This document shows, piece by piece, positions 11,670 through 23,410 of a stretch of 64,000 nt of DNA (position 1 is the stretch's first letter; each line of letters opens with the position of its first letter). The translations under genes were made by a program, and so were the position numbers. The notes under the pieces were generated by a model. The model was not told the origin of the DNA, searched no databases, and saw only the letters and a program-made list of their open reading frames with translations. Location: contig NW_023998453.1 in NCBI RefSeq assembly GCF_014805625.2, forward strand, positions 652,524-716,523. The letters are read 5' to 3'. This DNA is from Glossina fuscipes (taxonomy: Eukaryota > Arthropoda > Insecta > Diptera > Glossinidae).

Positions 11670-13086
11670 TAATAAATTACAAATTCAATATGATTGAAAA
11701 CGTGAACATACGTTATGAACAAGTGAAAAAAAAGAAAAATTTCGCTTAGACAATTGATTTTTCTTTGTCTTGATTCTCATCTCTTGCTGCTAGCGAGACA
11801 ACAAAAATAATAAATTACGTTTAATATTTTTTTTTTTTTTTTTGCGGTAAAGGAGACTGACTATAAAACATTTAATAATATTTGAATAAAATAAAATGAA
11901 CTTCAATATTGTTTTGGAAAGAATTTTAAACAAACTGAAAATTTTCCAGTTGAAAATTTTTAATAAAAGAAACGTTAAAGGAATATTTTATTATTTATGG
12001 AAAACAAAAAAAACAAGAAAAACATTATTAAGCAATAAAATTAGTTTTGCGTTACGCAAAATCAAGAAAACATTGAACATTGAGAAGAAGAATAGGATAA
12101 CAAAAAAAGAAGGATCAAAATAATGAATTAATTTTAAAATTAAAAAGATCCTGCAGAGGCACACATTCAAAGGATAAGTTGAAAATGACTAATAATTCTA
12201 ACAAGCATTGTAAGCATCATACTCTATGTATGTAAGAAGATGATTCCGCTTTCTCTTTAACATTTTCGAATAATAATAATAATTCTCAGTAATATGTAGT
12301 TTTTGTATGTTCCCATAGTAAACTATGCGCATGCGGGTATAGATTACTAATGTATATAAACACTTTATAGCTATTGTTCTTTTTGTTATAAGTGGATTTC
12401 CAAAACTATTGTCTATTGCCTTATATCGTCGACTTTAGAAAAATCACTTTATGACCACCAACGTTAACTCTGTTGACGGGCGCAACACGCCTCTAACATA
12501 ATAAAAAAGAAATTAAAAAAAAAAAAAACGAAAAAAAAAACCAGCGAAAAAAATGTATCCTATGATCCTTGAAGCCGAATTGATCGATCTGACAATTAAT
12601 GTTTCATTAATTAATTTCCATATTGACAGTTATGATGCTATTATTATGAAAAACTATTAAGAATTTTCAAAAAAAAAAGCATCCAGTAAAAGACAGCAAT
12701 ACACATTTCCACTGCTGCCAATTAGTGTTCTTTCTAATATGTGTTATAACATGAAGATTGCATAGTAGTAGATGTATGCTATGTAACTATGTAATCAGAT
12801 TATTGCAAAAAGTAATTATGTGCTTATATTTGCCCCGTTAAGTATAAATATATTTTACCATAACTGTCTTGCCTTTCATTGGCAACGATTTGCTTCTTCT
12901 TCTTCTTCTGTTCCTCTCATATTTCGTCCAAATATTCGCATAAAAAAAAAAAGTCCATCTTTTTATAAAATTATATAAGCACTTTTTTCATTAGCAAAGG
13001 TGATCGATTTGGCGCTTCGTGATCAATTTAAAACAAACAATCATAAAATCTCTCTTAATTGCGGCCCAAAAACAAATAACACGAAA

Positions 13087-13124
<38 letters not shown>

Positions 13125-13300
13125 CTTTTATCTACTTTTTAAGGAAGTGAACCTGGTTCAACGCACCTTTTGTCTGTAATGAAAATGTTTACTTATTGTT
13201 ATTGTCATAGATCAGCTCACATGATAGATTTCTTATGGAAGCGAAGAACATGTAATTCGTTAAACTTTTTTAATAATTCATTCAGGGTAAGTCCGCTATT
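11670..13300. other. No gene seen
   Basis: Very AT-rich. The Lys/Ile-rich ORF at 11896-12123 reflects A-rich composition. T33 at 13089. Confidence 0.6.
13089..13121. repeat. T33 homopolymer
   Basis: Uninterrupted run of 33 T. Other long A/T runs are at 5659-5679, 5982-6005, 7454-7480 and 43352-43374. Confidence 0.95.
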
Positions 13301-13304
13301 CATT

Positions 13305-13490
13305 TACTCGTACGGAAGGAGGAGGGAACAAAATATATAGGCAGTTCGTGGGAGCAGTCTAATGGTCCAATCGATAAGTTTTACGCCAAACCAAAAGTGA
13401 GCTCTATCGCATTTGAACTTTGAATCCAAGCACACTGACTTGGTAGTCACGCTTCTTACCTATTCGGCTTCGCATGCGGATTGGTTACCT
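13305..13490 (-). mobile_element. tRNA-derived SINE copy, inverted
   Basis: The minus strand reads GAAGCCGAATAGGTAAGAAG near 13470 (tRNA head), then GGCGTAAAACTTATCGATTG (body), matching GGCGTAGCATTTATCGATTG of the 51.9-kb copy. Confidence 0.65.
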
Positions 13491-13959
13491 GTAGTTAGGA
13501 CAGGACATTTGTTTTGACTTTTAAACTTCCTAAAGCTTATCATTTAACTATTATTATAAGCTTGGGTCCGAAGTTTTATAAAATAATAGCGATTGTTTCT
13601 TCGAGATCAAGTTCCACTAACAACTTATGATTTTTACCATTAAACGTCTTCTCATTCAATACGCACTACACTACGTACATATTTCTACCAATAATCCTCA
13701 GGCAAGTTATAAGTGAAGAGAATAGCTCAGCTTCATGCAAACTAAACTAAAGCGTCATTCTCAGGTGTTAGACGCAGGGCCTAAGGGCAACGACTTAATT
13801 CGAAATTTTATCTAAGGATTTGCCCGATTGCTCGCTGCTGCTTTAACAAAATTTGTAATCTTTCGAAAAATCAGCATATATTGCATCGCAGAAATGCTCA
13901 ATGCGGTTTTGCATTCAATCAAGTTGAATATTGCGATCGGTCTATTTACTGATTAAGAA

Positions 13960-14510
13960 AGAAACTCTCCAGTTAATACACAAATTTGCTATTCAGTCCG
14001 ACCGTCAAACTATTCTAAAGGCCCTGAAAGTGCATGCAATAAATAATCTGCAAACTTGAGTTTGATTACCTTTGAACCCTGAGTGAGGATGGGAAGCACA
14101 ACGGGGTTGCCTAGTCAATAGGGGAGTGGAATAGGCTACGATAGGCTGGGAATCTTTCGCTGGCGAAGACAAGTGCAGGGCTAAGGTGGGCTTAAGGATT
14201 CATCAGATCTTTTGGCGTAAAACACAAGCTATTCTAACTACGAACGACCGACATACGTCTCGTAATTAGCTTCTACACGAGTCATACACTTCGCCAAGTT
14301 CCGCCTTGAAAAATATTGCTATCCCCATACCGATGCATGCGGCTTCCGCAAAGGAATATCCTATCATATCCTGTGCAAATGCGCGGCCATCTGCAGGATC
14401 AGATGCCAAGTGTTTAGCGAACGGTTTATAATGTCGAAGCACTTATCGCTCTCCAAAACCAAAAATGTAGCGGAATTCATAAGGACCCTAATCTAGAGAT
14501 AAGCATAGGT
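13960..14510 (+). mobile_element. LINE 3' region relic with RNase H-like and Cys/His motifs
   Basis: At 13991 the frame reads IQSDRQTILKALKVH, close to the RNase H block (--SDSQA-LKAL) that some non-LTR retrotransposons carry after reverse transcriptase. From 14338 it reads CGF---ISYHILCKCAAICR, matching the C-terminal Cys/His knuckle (C...HVLC-CPAL-R) of I/R1/LOA-like LINEs. The two lie in the expected order, about 350 bases apart, with stops between them. A 5'-truncated, inactive insertion is the best reading. Confidence 0.6.
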
Positions 14511-14529
14511 GCGAACAAGTAGAGTAAAT

Positions 14530-17500
14530 ACTTTTAGGTCGCAACATGGATAGCTCACCACTTTACAACACAATATAAATATGCTTAAAATAGTGAATAT
14601 CGAAGATTCGTTCTAAGATGAAAATAACTTTTTTTTGGTCGATTTCTTTGCTTTTTGCATTATGCAATATGCCGCTGTTAATGAACGTCAAACCGATTAT
14701 CGGCTTCTTCAGCAAAACAGAATAAAAATTAAAATTATATAAGTAAAAAAAAAAGTAAAAAAAATAAAAACCAATATTGTGCCAATAATAACACGGCAAG
14801 TGTGGATAGGGCCCGCTGAAGGTGATGCTTCTGCCAAATTAACTTAAGTGTTGGGATCATCATCGTCAATGTTTCAAAGGTTTGCTTTTCCTGTCTTTTT
14901 TTTTGCTTTTTTTTTTTTTTTTTTCTTGTTCTTATTTTTATAATTTTTTTTTCGAAGGCATTCCCGATCGAAAACTAAAAACAAGCAAAAGACAAGCAAA
15001 GCAAACGCAATTCATTTCGAAGTCTGGTTCTGGACTCACAATGAGTTCATTTCAAGTATTTACAGCTTGTCTGTGAAATGTTGTCGATTATATTTAAAGG
15101 ATAAACTGCGAATATATTGGTGGTGTATAGGAATGAAATAAAAAAGTTTCATTACTTAAGCTTTTTGACTTCATTCATAACTGTTTGCTAGCTGTTGCGG
15201 TATCTTAATCCCAGGAAAACTGACAAAAAAACTGTGGAAGCAAATCCAATTTGTCGATATTTCAACAATCGCGAGTATCGCGATCAATGTACAAAAGTTT
15301 TTGTTTTTTTTTTTTGCTTTATCCTGTCGTCTACTGTGGGGGAGATACAACATAATCTTATTGTCGCAGTTATGGGAATTGCTTGTTTTTTCTCAGTCTT
15401 GTTTTTTTTGTTTTTGTTTTTCAATGAAAACGGAGGCTGGTTTTTGTTTGTTTTACGAAATTATTATTATTTGTTTTATGCCCTTTTTTTTCGGTTACGC
15501 GGTTTATATTTAATAGGGCGTTTTCTGTGTTTATACGCTTTCAACTTGATCGCTTTAATCAAGAGGAAATTCTCATAATTAGTTTTAATCTAGAGTTCGA
15601 AGTGATTGTAGCATACTTGGGGCAAAATATTGTAGAACGATATAGAGCGTTATAGGGATGCACGCCATTTTAATGAATGGTTTGATTCTATAATTTTTAA
15701 TGTCTTCATTTTAGTCAATGCTCCAACATATATATGCTTTATAGACAATTTTGTTTGTGTTCGTTTTTCGCTCTAATATAAAATTAATATTAATTATGAT
15801 TATTTTCTTGATGATTTAAATTGATTTTTTTCTAGTGTTACTATAAACTTTTTTATTATACCCTTAAATCATCGACAATTTACCCTTGATTGTGTGAATA
15901 ATAAAAATTGGAAATATCGTCTTTTAAAGGTACATATATATATACATATATATATATTCTGCCTCCTATACATCCTATCTGTACATAAAATATTTTTATT
16001 ATGATTTTATTTTGATTTTAGTTTATGCTATTCACACAATTATTTAACCATATAATTATAGAAAATTATACATTGTAAACTTAAACTACTGTAAAGAAAC
16101 CGTTCTATTCGAAAATTTACCGCGAAGCTAATTGCTCGGATTTTTTTTATCAATAGGAAATTAAAAATATCAAGAATAGCAAGAAAAACAAGAAAAAAAA
16201 AAAAAAATAGCGAAAAGTCTTCATAGATTGAATGATTTTCGAAAATGCTATCCATCACTAACACCTACTACTCCTATCTTTTAGATGGAATATGAGTTTC
16301 AAACAGGAAAGTGTGCAACTGTAAGCTTAAGGCTCTACCCAAACAAAATCCACTTTTCATAATGGATAGCCATGCAAATGGAAGCTCTACTCAGTTAGAC
16401 AATAAGCTATCAGATGTCGCCAGTGTCAATTTTAAGGAATAAACTACACTGCTGACCGCAAGGAGCGTAGCGCATTCCATGTCAGTACTGAAAACGTTTG
16501 TTGGGCGAGTTTTATTTTTTGAGGCCGGACGAATGTCCTCATGCTGAAAACTCACGATATATCTACTTTTGGCACATTGTGACATATTTTTGACCCAATT
16601 ACAGTAGCTCTGTAGTAATGGTTTCAAACAAACAACAAAATACAATACATTATCCCCTGGTAATCCCTTCAAACAGAACACCTACATATGTTCACCTTTG
16701 GCATCGATGTAAATCATTCATCTAGCCTGCATCATGATTATTCGGACTTTATGGCTCGTAACGGTTTAGCGAGACTTACTTTTAAATTAAGTAGGAAAAG
16801 AAAAGTTTCCTCCGAGTAACGTTTTTTTGGGTACTAAAATCGACATCTCTTTTGACAAAGTCCTGAGATTTAGTTTTGCCCCTGCATATGTCTGCAGAGT
16901 GTGTTCTGCGATCAAATAGCTTAATCAGTTTTTGAGTTTATTTTTAAAAGTTCGCTTACGAGCACGATTAGCTAATTAAGATACCAAACCTATGAATAGA
17001 TCGTTACTCATTTCTCTCAGTAAACCCATCTATAAGTATTTGCCAGAGAAATGAGAATGAGTGCCATATATAACAGAAAATTTACAGTAAACACGAACTC
17101 ATTGCCTATTTGTGCTGTTGAAAATAAACGAATTCGCGTATAATAGGAAGCATAAGCAGGAAGCGCCTTCTGCTTAATTCGAAAGATAGCGTTGCTAAAT
17201 CGTAACGGGTGGTAACGGGTGCGATGCGATGTTGAAAGCGCAAATAATCGCGATCCAGACTAGGCGAACTTTTCACATCGACGATATAACCAAATATTTA
17301 TAGCGGTCTCGTTTGCTGGATTGTTGGATACACTGTGCATTGAGAAAGCCAAACCATCATAGAAAATGCTACCAAAAAGAGCTTATATAAATGCGCTGAT
17401 CACAAACGAAAAAGGATTAAACAGCTGTAATGAACGAAAGTCTTTATAGGTTCATTTTACAACATAGCGACGCCAGTCTTCATGTTGCAAAATTCAACCA

Positions 17501-17970
17501 AGAGATGTTAGCAACATTCAACTGAAATATGCTCCTCCTTCTAGTTATTACCCTATATCATTAAACTGCGGTCTTATTGTCTATCTGAGATTTCATCCTC
17601 TTGACGAAACTCAAAAAATGAGCCTTTTGGTGGATAGCCTCAGAAAATCAAAACTGCTTTCGAAACTCAATTTGCATTCTGCCACGAAGACAGGAAAAAT
17701 GTAAAGTTAATGGTGAAAAACGGTTAACAGTGCATAAAAACTAACTAAAACTATTTCCTCTACCCGACTTACACCAGTAATTAACCGTGCCATCTACTCC
17801 CCGATAATAATTATAAAAAAAGAAATCATTCTTGATGTTATAAAAAATTAACAAGTAAAAAAAAGTTACATTCGGCGGAGAACGAATCTTGCATACCCAC
17901 CACTATACTTTTCGCTTTCTATTATCCAAGTTCTTTTCTTTGGTACCCATATCGCCGATATTATTAAGAA
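14530..17970. other. No gene seen
   Basis: T-rich tracts near 14900-14925 and 15300-15315. A minus-strand frame at 16391-16681 is discussed under rejected items. 17150-17700 is less AT-rich but has no recognisable frame. Confidence 0.55.
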
Positions 17971-17984
17971 TTAGGGAAATAGAA

Positions 17985-18425
17985 TATCATTCATTTGAGC
18001 AATGTTCAAAGTAGTTTTAAAAATTCGCGTTTCTCTTATGATAACTAAGCACATAACCTCAAAAAGGTGAAAAAACGAAATTAAATTACTCGTAACTTTG
18101 TGCGAGCACGGACGATAATTTCCATTTTTACATGTAAAGAGTAGAGTATTTCGTAACCTATATGCGGAAAATTTCAGATTTCTTGCTTTTACAATTTCTG
18201 AGTAACGAGTAAAATCCCACAAATTTTTCTTAAGAAATACGGAGTTGCGCTCAGTTTATGCTCCATTGCGGGCTTCTGCTCTGGCCAATTTGACCCATTT
18301 TCAATACCAACTTGCGTGCAAAAACTTCCAATGTTTCTACCAAGTTTGAAAACATTATCTTCATTTTCGCAGACACACACACTGGGACAGACGTGGGTTA
18401 ATGAATTCAGAATTTCAGGGATTCT
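17985..18425 (+). repeat. Dispersed repeat, INE-1/DINE-1-like, copy 1
   Basis: About 440 bases align by eye to 39.6-40.05 kb, including CCTCAAAAAGGTGAAAAAA, GTTGCGCTCAGTTTATGCTC and CACACACTGGGACAGACGTG. This copy ends soon after AATTCAGAATTTCAG. The layout recalls the fly INE-1/DINE-1 Helitron-like repeat; the naming is from memory. Confidence 0.6.
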
Positions 18426-18523
18426 GAGAAGAGAAGAAGAATGAAATATGGAAAATGAAAAATGAAAAGGAGAAATTTATTGTTACTATTTACCATATAG
18501 TGTATGTACACTATTGGCGAAAA

Positions 18524-18703
18524 ATGCGCCTGAGTGGCCGAGTAGGCAAGAGTCTCGACTAGCAACTCTCAATGATCGTGAGTTCAAATCTCAAGTGCGG
18601 TAGAGTTTTGAATAAAGTCGAAAGCCTTAGATGCTAGTGCTTTAAAACTTTAGTCTTAGAATTTATTCTCTGGCTAAATTTATAATAATAATAATAATAA
18701 TAA
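18524..18703 (+). mobile_element. Full-length tRNA-derived SINE with target-site duplication
   Basis: The head resembles a Ser/Leu-class tRNA: GCGCCTGAGTGGCCGAGTAGG supplies the pol III A box and GAGTTCAAATCTC the B box. A non-tRNA body follows and then an (AAT)n tail. The 12-base direct repeat TATTGGCGAAAA flanks it at 18512-18523 and 18704-18715, a target-site duplication that defines both ends (about 180 bases). Such elements are moved by a LINE's machinery. The intact duplication suggests a fairly recent insertion. Confidence 0.88.
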
Positions 18704-18719
18704 TATTGGCGAAAAGTTG

Positions 18720-19549
18720 CAATCCACAAAGTGTTTACAAAAAATTTCAACGAATTTTTTCAAATCCAAGATTTTTGATGTGTTATAAGAAGACCCTAAA
18801 ACCTATCAGAAAAATCTAATTTCCTTAGGGGTGTAGGATCTATTACTGCCAAACTCGTCCCAAATATGACCTCTCCGTAGTATACATAAGACACTAAATT
18901 AATTGTACAAAAACGAACGTTTCGATCGAACATTTCATTCGCAACATTTTTGCAGCATGGGGTTGTTTGGGGTGAGTTTGGCGTTGATTGGATCTATAGA
19001 TAGTAATGGAATTTGGTTTTTCTGGCGGCTTATATGATATCCGCACGTGAAGAAATTTGTTCAAATTTTTTGTAATTTATTTACTGTCTTGTATTCGGGG
19101 CGAGTTTGGCAGTGACACGCCCTACACATAGTAATGGAATTGGGTTTTGCTTGTAGGTTTTAGCATTTCTTACGACATGTCAATGTCTCTGAAAATAGTT
19201 GCAACTCGATTTTGAGATCACATTCTATCAGTGGCTGCACTACAGTTTTGCATGATGAGATTTAGCAGCAATAGCTTAACTTTTTTTGGCTTTATGATTG
19301 CAATTGAAGGCTTAGTTGGCTTTATATATGCTTGCACTTGCTAATATTATTTAATTTTAATACTTATTTTATTTTTATTTGTTTTTTGTGTTACACGATA
19401 AAGCGTAACTTGGTAAATATTTTTTTTTGCGCAGACGCAAAGTTCGGGTCATCTTGGTGGACTCACTTCTCACTTCGATTTTAAAAAGCCAGCATTTTTC
19501 TGTATAATAAATATATTTGTACTAAATTTCTTAAAATTAAAATGTACAT
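18720..19549. other. Region downstream of atonal
   Basis: No ORF. A motif pair around GGGGTGAGTTTGGCGTTGATT (18969) and GGGGCGAGTTTGGCAGTGAC (19098) repeats about 130 bases apart with similar following sequence (TAGTAATGGAATT), so this is a small decayed duplication. Confidence 0.5.
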
Positions 19550-19555
19550 TTTATT
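19550..19555 (-). terminator. Candidate atonal polyadenylation signal AATAAA
   Basis: AATAAA on the minus strand about 295 bases after the atonal stop codon. It would give a 3' UTR of roughly 0.3 kb. Other AT-rich variants occur nearby, so the choice is not unique. Confidence 0.3.
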
Positions 19556-19849
19556 AACTTAAAATAATTCGCAAACGTCTGACTTCCGCATTTGTTAACT
19601 AATATATATAATATACGTTAAATAAGCTAAAACTTAACAAAAAAAATTAATGAAAAACTTCACAACGAAATCTTAATTCTACGCGAGCCATTGAAAACAA
19701 TTTGAGGCAGAGAATGTTAGAATGTTCACGTTCGCATTCGCGAAAATCAATCCAAATTTATAAAGCAAAAAATTTAACACAAAGGTACAAACTTTGGCAC
19801 GAACTAAAAGTGATTGTTGAAAGCGACAATCGATAAACATTTCTCGCCT

Positions 19850-20899
19850 TTAACGCAATAAATCGCCTAAGGCCGCAATATAAGTCTGAGCCATTTGTAA
19901 AGTTTCATGTTTTGATAGTTGACGATCGTTCCCGAGGCATGGTAAATATTGACGAAGACGATCAAAAGCTTGATTTAAATTTTGCATGCGACGTCTTTCA
20001 CGCGCGTTAGCAGCCAGGCGACGCTTACGTTTAATAACGGGCGAAATTTGTTTGCCACGACGTTTTTTACCACCAACTTGGGAAGCGTTATCGTCCGTTG
20101 TTGAATGGTAAGTGCTAGCGTTTTCCTCATTTTCTAATTCTGTTATTTCGAATGACGCGGTACCATCAAAATCATCTTGAGAACTGCTGTTGCCATCATT
20201 ACCGAAAAATAGCATAGCGTTGTCATCAACGTCGACGCTATCATCAAATAGGTCGGTATTCTCAAAATCCACATAATGTTGAAAATTCTCGGCATAAACA
20301 TTTACAGAGGCGGGATTACCATTGGGAACGGTCGCAGCGTTTGAGGTAGCCGATGGTTGATTTTTACGATTATAAGAACATTTAGGTTTTGTTACAGCGC
20401 ATACGGTCTTACAAGTGCCAATATTCGAGGAACCCATCGAAGCAATAGATGATGCATTTAAAGGTAAAGATTCATTTTGAATTGTCGATGATGTTACCGT
20501 CAATGCATAAGGATTCAGTGATGGCAATTGTAGATGTTGACCATTACCGTCTCCATTGCAAATGACATTTAAATCTACATATTCCGGACTCTCCGAACGG
20601 TGACTGGCCGGAGATGAGCTAAGCCAGCCGTCTGATGAAGCTGGTTCGAAATTGATATATCCATTGCTAGCTATGTAATTGCTGTCATTATTGTTATTGT
20701 TGTTGTTGTTGTTGTTGCTGTGATTAGTATTAATCACCATATTACCAGGATAAGAAGTAGATCCGTGATCGTGGTTTTGTAAATTAATGCTCGGTGGATT
20801 ATAAGCCGCCATCGGATTAAAGTAAGTTTCATTACTTTTAAAAGCTTGCAATTCTTCGGTTGCTTTATAATAATAACGGTACAGTTCACTGGACGACAT
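19850..20899 (-). CDS. ato: Atonal, proneural bHLH transcription factor (single exon)
   Basis: Intact 349-codon ORF with ATG at 20899 and TAA at 19850-19852. The C-terminal 59 residues (about 291-349) form a basic helix-loop-helix domain ending the protein: a basic region with [13 protein letters not shown], a short loop with [11 protein letters not shown], and helix 2 with [16 protein letters not shown]. This is the Atonal signature, and the protein stops right after helix 2 as in fly Atonal. The N-terminus [12 protein letters not shown], the block [18 protein letters not shown] (about 93-110) and [10 protein letters not shown] also match remembered Drosophila Atonal. A run of ten Asn (about 62-71) and acidic stretches before the basic domain look like activation and linker regions. 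Known family role: a nuclear factor that pairs with Daughterless on E-boxes to specify chordotonal organs, some olfactory sensilla and R8 photoreceptors. The fly gene has no introns, as here. The protein is somewhat longer than the roughly 312 residues of the Drosophila protein, mainly in the linker. Identification is very secure. Confidence 0.97.
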   Translation of the reverse strand: MSSSELYRYYYKATEELQAFKSNETYFNPMAAYNPPSINLQNHDHGSTSYPGNMVINTNHSNNNNNNNNNNDSNYIASNGYINFEPASSDGWLSSSPASHRSESPEYVDLNVICNGDGNGQHLQLPSLNPYALTVTSSTIQNESLPLNASSIASMGSSNIGTCKTVCAVTKPKCSYNRKNQPSATSNAATVPNGNPASVNVYAENFQHYVDFENTDLFDDSVDVDDNAMLFFGNDGNSSSQDDFDGTASFEITELENEENASTYHSTTDDNASQVGGKKRRGKQISPVIKRKRRLAANARERRRMQNLNQAFDRLRQYLPCLGNDRQLSKHETLQMAQTYIAALGDLLR

Positions 20900-21016
20900 A
20901 TTGCGTATATTTTTTTTTTTTTTTACTCAACGAAAAATATTGAACAAACGAAAAAAGCCGTACGAAACCTTATCTATCGTTATTAATAAACAAGTCGTTG
21001 TTAATCCTTACAGTTC

Positions 21017-21061
21017 GACTGAGTTTCTGTGTGAACAGCAATCCTTGCTCTGGCATTTATA
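21017..21061 (-). promoter_or_regulatory. Possible atonal core promoter (TATA box and initiator-like sites)
   Basis: Upstream of atonal on the minus strand, TATAAA lies at 21061-21056. An initiator-like TTCACAC places an A at 21032, 29 bases downstream of the TATA start, and a better initiator match TCAGTC lies at 21022-21017, 41 bases away. The resulting 5' UTR would be about 120-130 bases. Short AT-rich motifs are common here, so this is only a placement suggestion. Confidence 0.3.
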
Positions 21062-21144
21062 CCTCTACCTTGAGTATGGTAAGTTAACTGCGAACCTACC
21101 ACACATACCAGGTATAAATGTAGGTAAACCTTTTCAATACTAAT

Positions 21145-22487
21145 ATACAATTATTACTCACTATTGCTCTCCTTTGCATACGTAAGCATAGAGAAGAAGG
21201 CATGGCGTGCTATGCTTCATTGTATTTTCTCATTTATGAAATTGTGAGGTTTCATCCGTCGTCGCCTCTCCACTTATGTTATTCTTTTACTCATTTACTT
21301 TGTCCGTAAACGTTTCAATGTATTGGAATTTCAAAATTTTTATTTAATACACACGTACATACCTTCATTTATAGGTATGTATATAAACTGTAATTATAAT
21401 CAAAATACCACCACAAAGCTTAAGCAGCACGTGCTCTTAAGATGTCTGTTATTTTTTTTTTTTCTTCTTCTTTCTTGTTGATTTTATATACTTCTGCACA
21501 TATACCTACATATCTATATACTCTGCCAATGGGATTTGCGATACATAAGCGTGGTGGGAATAATTTCCCAACTAAGCTGATTGGCTGATTTTTCACGATA
21601 CATACATACAACAATTCTCGCACACAAGTTGATATATATTAAAGGCTCGTATATAAATTTTTTTTTAAGAATTTTTTAGTGTTATTTAACAAAAAAAGAT
21701 TGTATGTGCGTGTACATACAAGGATGACATATGCGTGGAGCTCTCATGAAAACTTACAAGTTATTGTTTATAATATTTTTATTAATAGTATTAAATAAGA
21801 TTATTTTTTTATTAAGCCGAAAACTCGATCATTGTGCTAAGTAACAGTGAAGCATTTTTTCCCATCTTTTTGAGGTTACAATATTTTTAAAAATATATAT
21901 TAAAAAATCCATTGAAGTTTTTCAAATTGGTTCGATTTCGAAATTTATACGTAATCTTCGGATGACTTGATAACAAAATATTAAGGATCTTTAAATGTAT
22001 ATAATCACTAGTAGAGTATAGGTTGTTGCTCCGTACAAGAAGATTCTATTAATCATGCCCATCAGAATTTCAATGAATAAAATAATTTACATCTCATTTC
22101 GAATTGCTTGACAATAATGTTTATGTACTTATGTCTGCTAATAGGGTATATGCGAGATGAGAAACACGGATAAACAGCCGGATATAATTAAATCGAATAA
22201 TTTTGAAGCGATTGGCGTAATGAAAGATTGATCTGTGTTAAACCGATGAGGTCTTACCGCACGTTGTAAGAAAAGTTTAACCTACGCTGAGATCGAATGC
22301 ACGGATGAATTTTAAAAATGGAAATAGTTGCACCAGAAGTACGCCCACAATAACCAATATGTTAAATTAATATCGAGTCAAGGCACAAATATTTGATTAA
22401 GTTTCAATCAATAATGTTTAATCGATAGACATACATTTCAACATAATATAATAAAACCGTATTCTTTTCTCTAGTGTTTGTTTAAGG
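21145..22487. other. Upstream flank of atonal
   Basis: No ORF. In Drosophila the DNA around atonal carries many tissue enhancers, but none can be placed here from sequence alone. Confidence 0.5.
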
Positions 22488-22520
22488 TTTCGGGATCTTT
22501 AACTGTTAAAGATCCCGAAA
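22488..22520. repeat. 33-base perfect palindrome with 1-base loop
   Basis: Left arm TTTCGGGATCTTTAAC (22488-22503), one T, right arm GTTAAAGATCCCGAAA (22505-22520). All 16 pairs match. It lies in otherwise unstructured AT-rich DNA about 1.5 kb upstream of atonal. Confidence 0.95.
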
Positions 22521-23410
22521 AAGAAAAACTCAATACTTCAACATATCTTTATAATAACACTTATGCTAAAATGAAGTGAAGCCAAATTTAGTTAAGAAAT
22601 TCTTTAGATCGAATCATGAATTTTTCAATCGCCAACCGCATTACCGCTAAGCGCTCCTTATATATATTTATATATATACAGTACTTGTAAGCAGCATATA
22701 GCTAAAGTCGAATTATTTACGTTTCCTTCATAACCTACAAATGCATATATGTATTTAAGAAAAAGCGAAAATGTACAACACTTGACTTATTGAAAAATTT
22801 AGACCGTATTACGTTAAGTTAACACCTTTTCACTTTCTTATATATTACGGTTCAGCCTTGCATTGTTCTCTGCTAAATTTTACAAAAAATTAAGGAAAGG
22901 CTAAGAGATTCCATTTTTTATTTTTGATCGACTATTTTATCAAAAGCAATTCTTTTGTCCTCTCCATCATATAAACCCGAATAAAATTTTATGAGTATCT
23001 TCCCACTGATCATAAAGACCACCCTGGTTTTATTCTACAAAAAGGCTGAAAAACCATTTGACTTTCGCTTAGTCACTAACAAAATCATTATTATTTTTTT
23101 TTTTTTTCTCTTTATTTTACAAATCATAAACCAATCAAATTGGTTACACAATCTTTACTGGCTGACTGTAAATCTCGCATTATTCATTGTTAATATGAAA
23201 AAGCAAAAGAATTTTATAAAATTAAATCATGAAAATTTGGACATTGGTCAGCACGCTTATTAGGTAATTAAAAGTCAAGAAGAAAACAAAAAAAAAAAGA
23301 AAGAGACTGACAATTATGATGACTTATACAGAAGTATACAAGCGCCGGCGCAATCACCTTATCACGCATAAAGCAGCGGTAGGCGTTTCTCTACGCCCAT
23401 TAGTACTTAC

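Noticed and set aside
11896..12123. 75-codon Lys/Ile-rich ORF with ATG
   Set aside because: Its composition follows the local A-rich DNA and no motif is recognisable.
16391..16681. Minus-strand frame with FQHEDIRPASKN, faintly like the mariner HDNARP block
   Set aside because: The following PDLAPSDYHLF block and the preceding DEKW block are not in the expected order, so the likeness may be chance.
18524..18603. Possible functional tRNA gene
   Set aside because: The A and B boxes are present but the cloverleaf pairs poorly and the segment continues into a SINE body with tail and target-site duplication.
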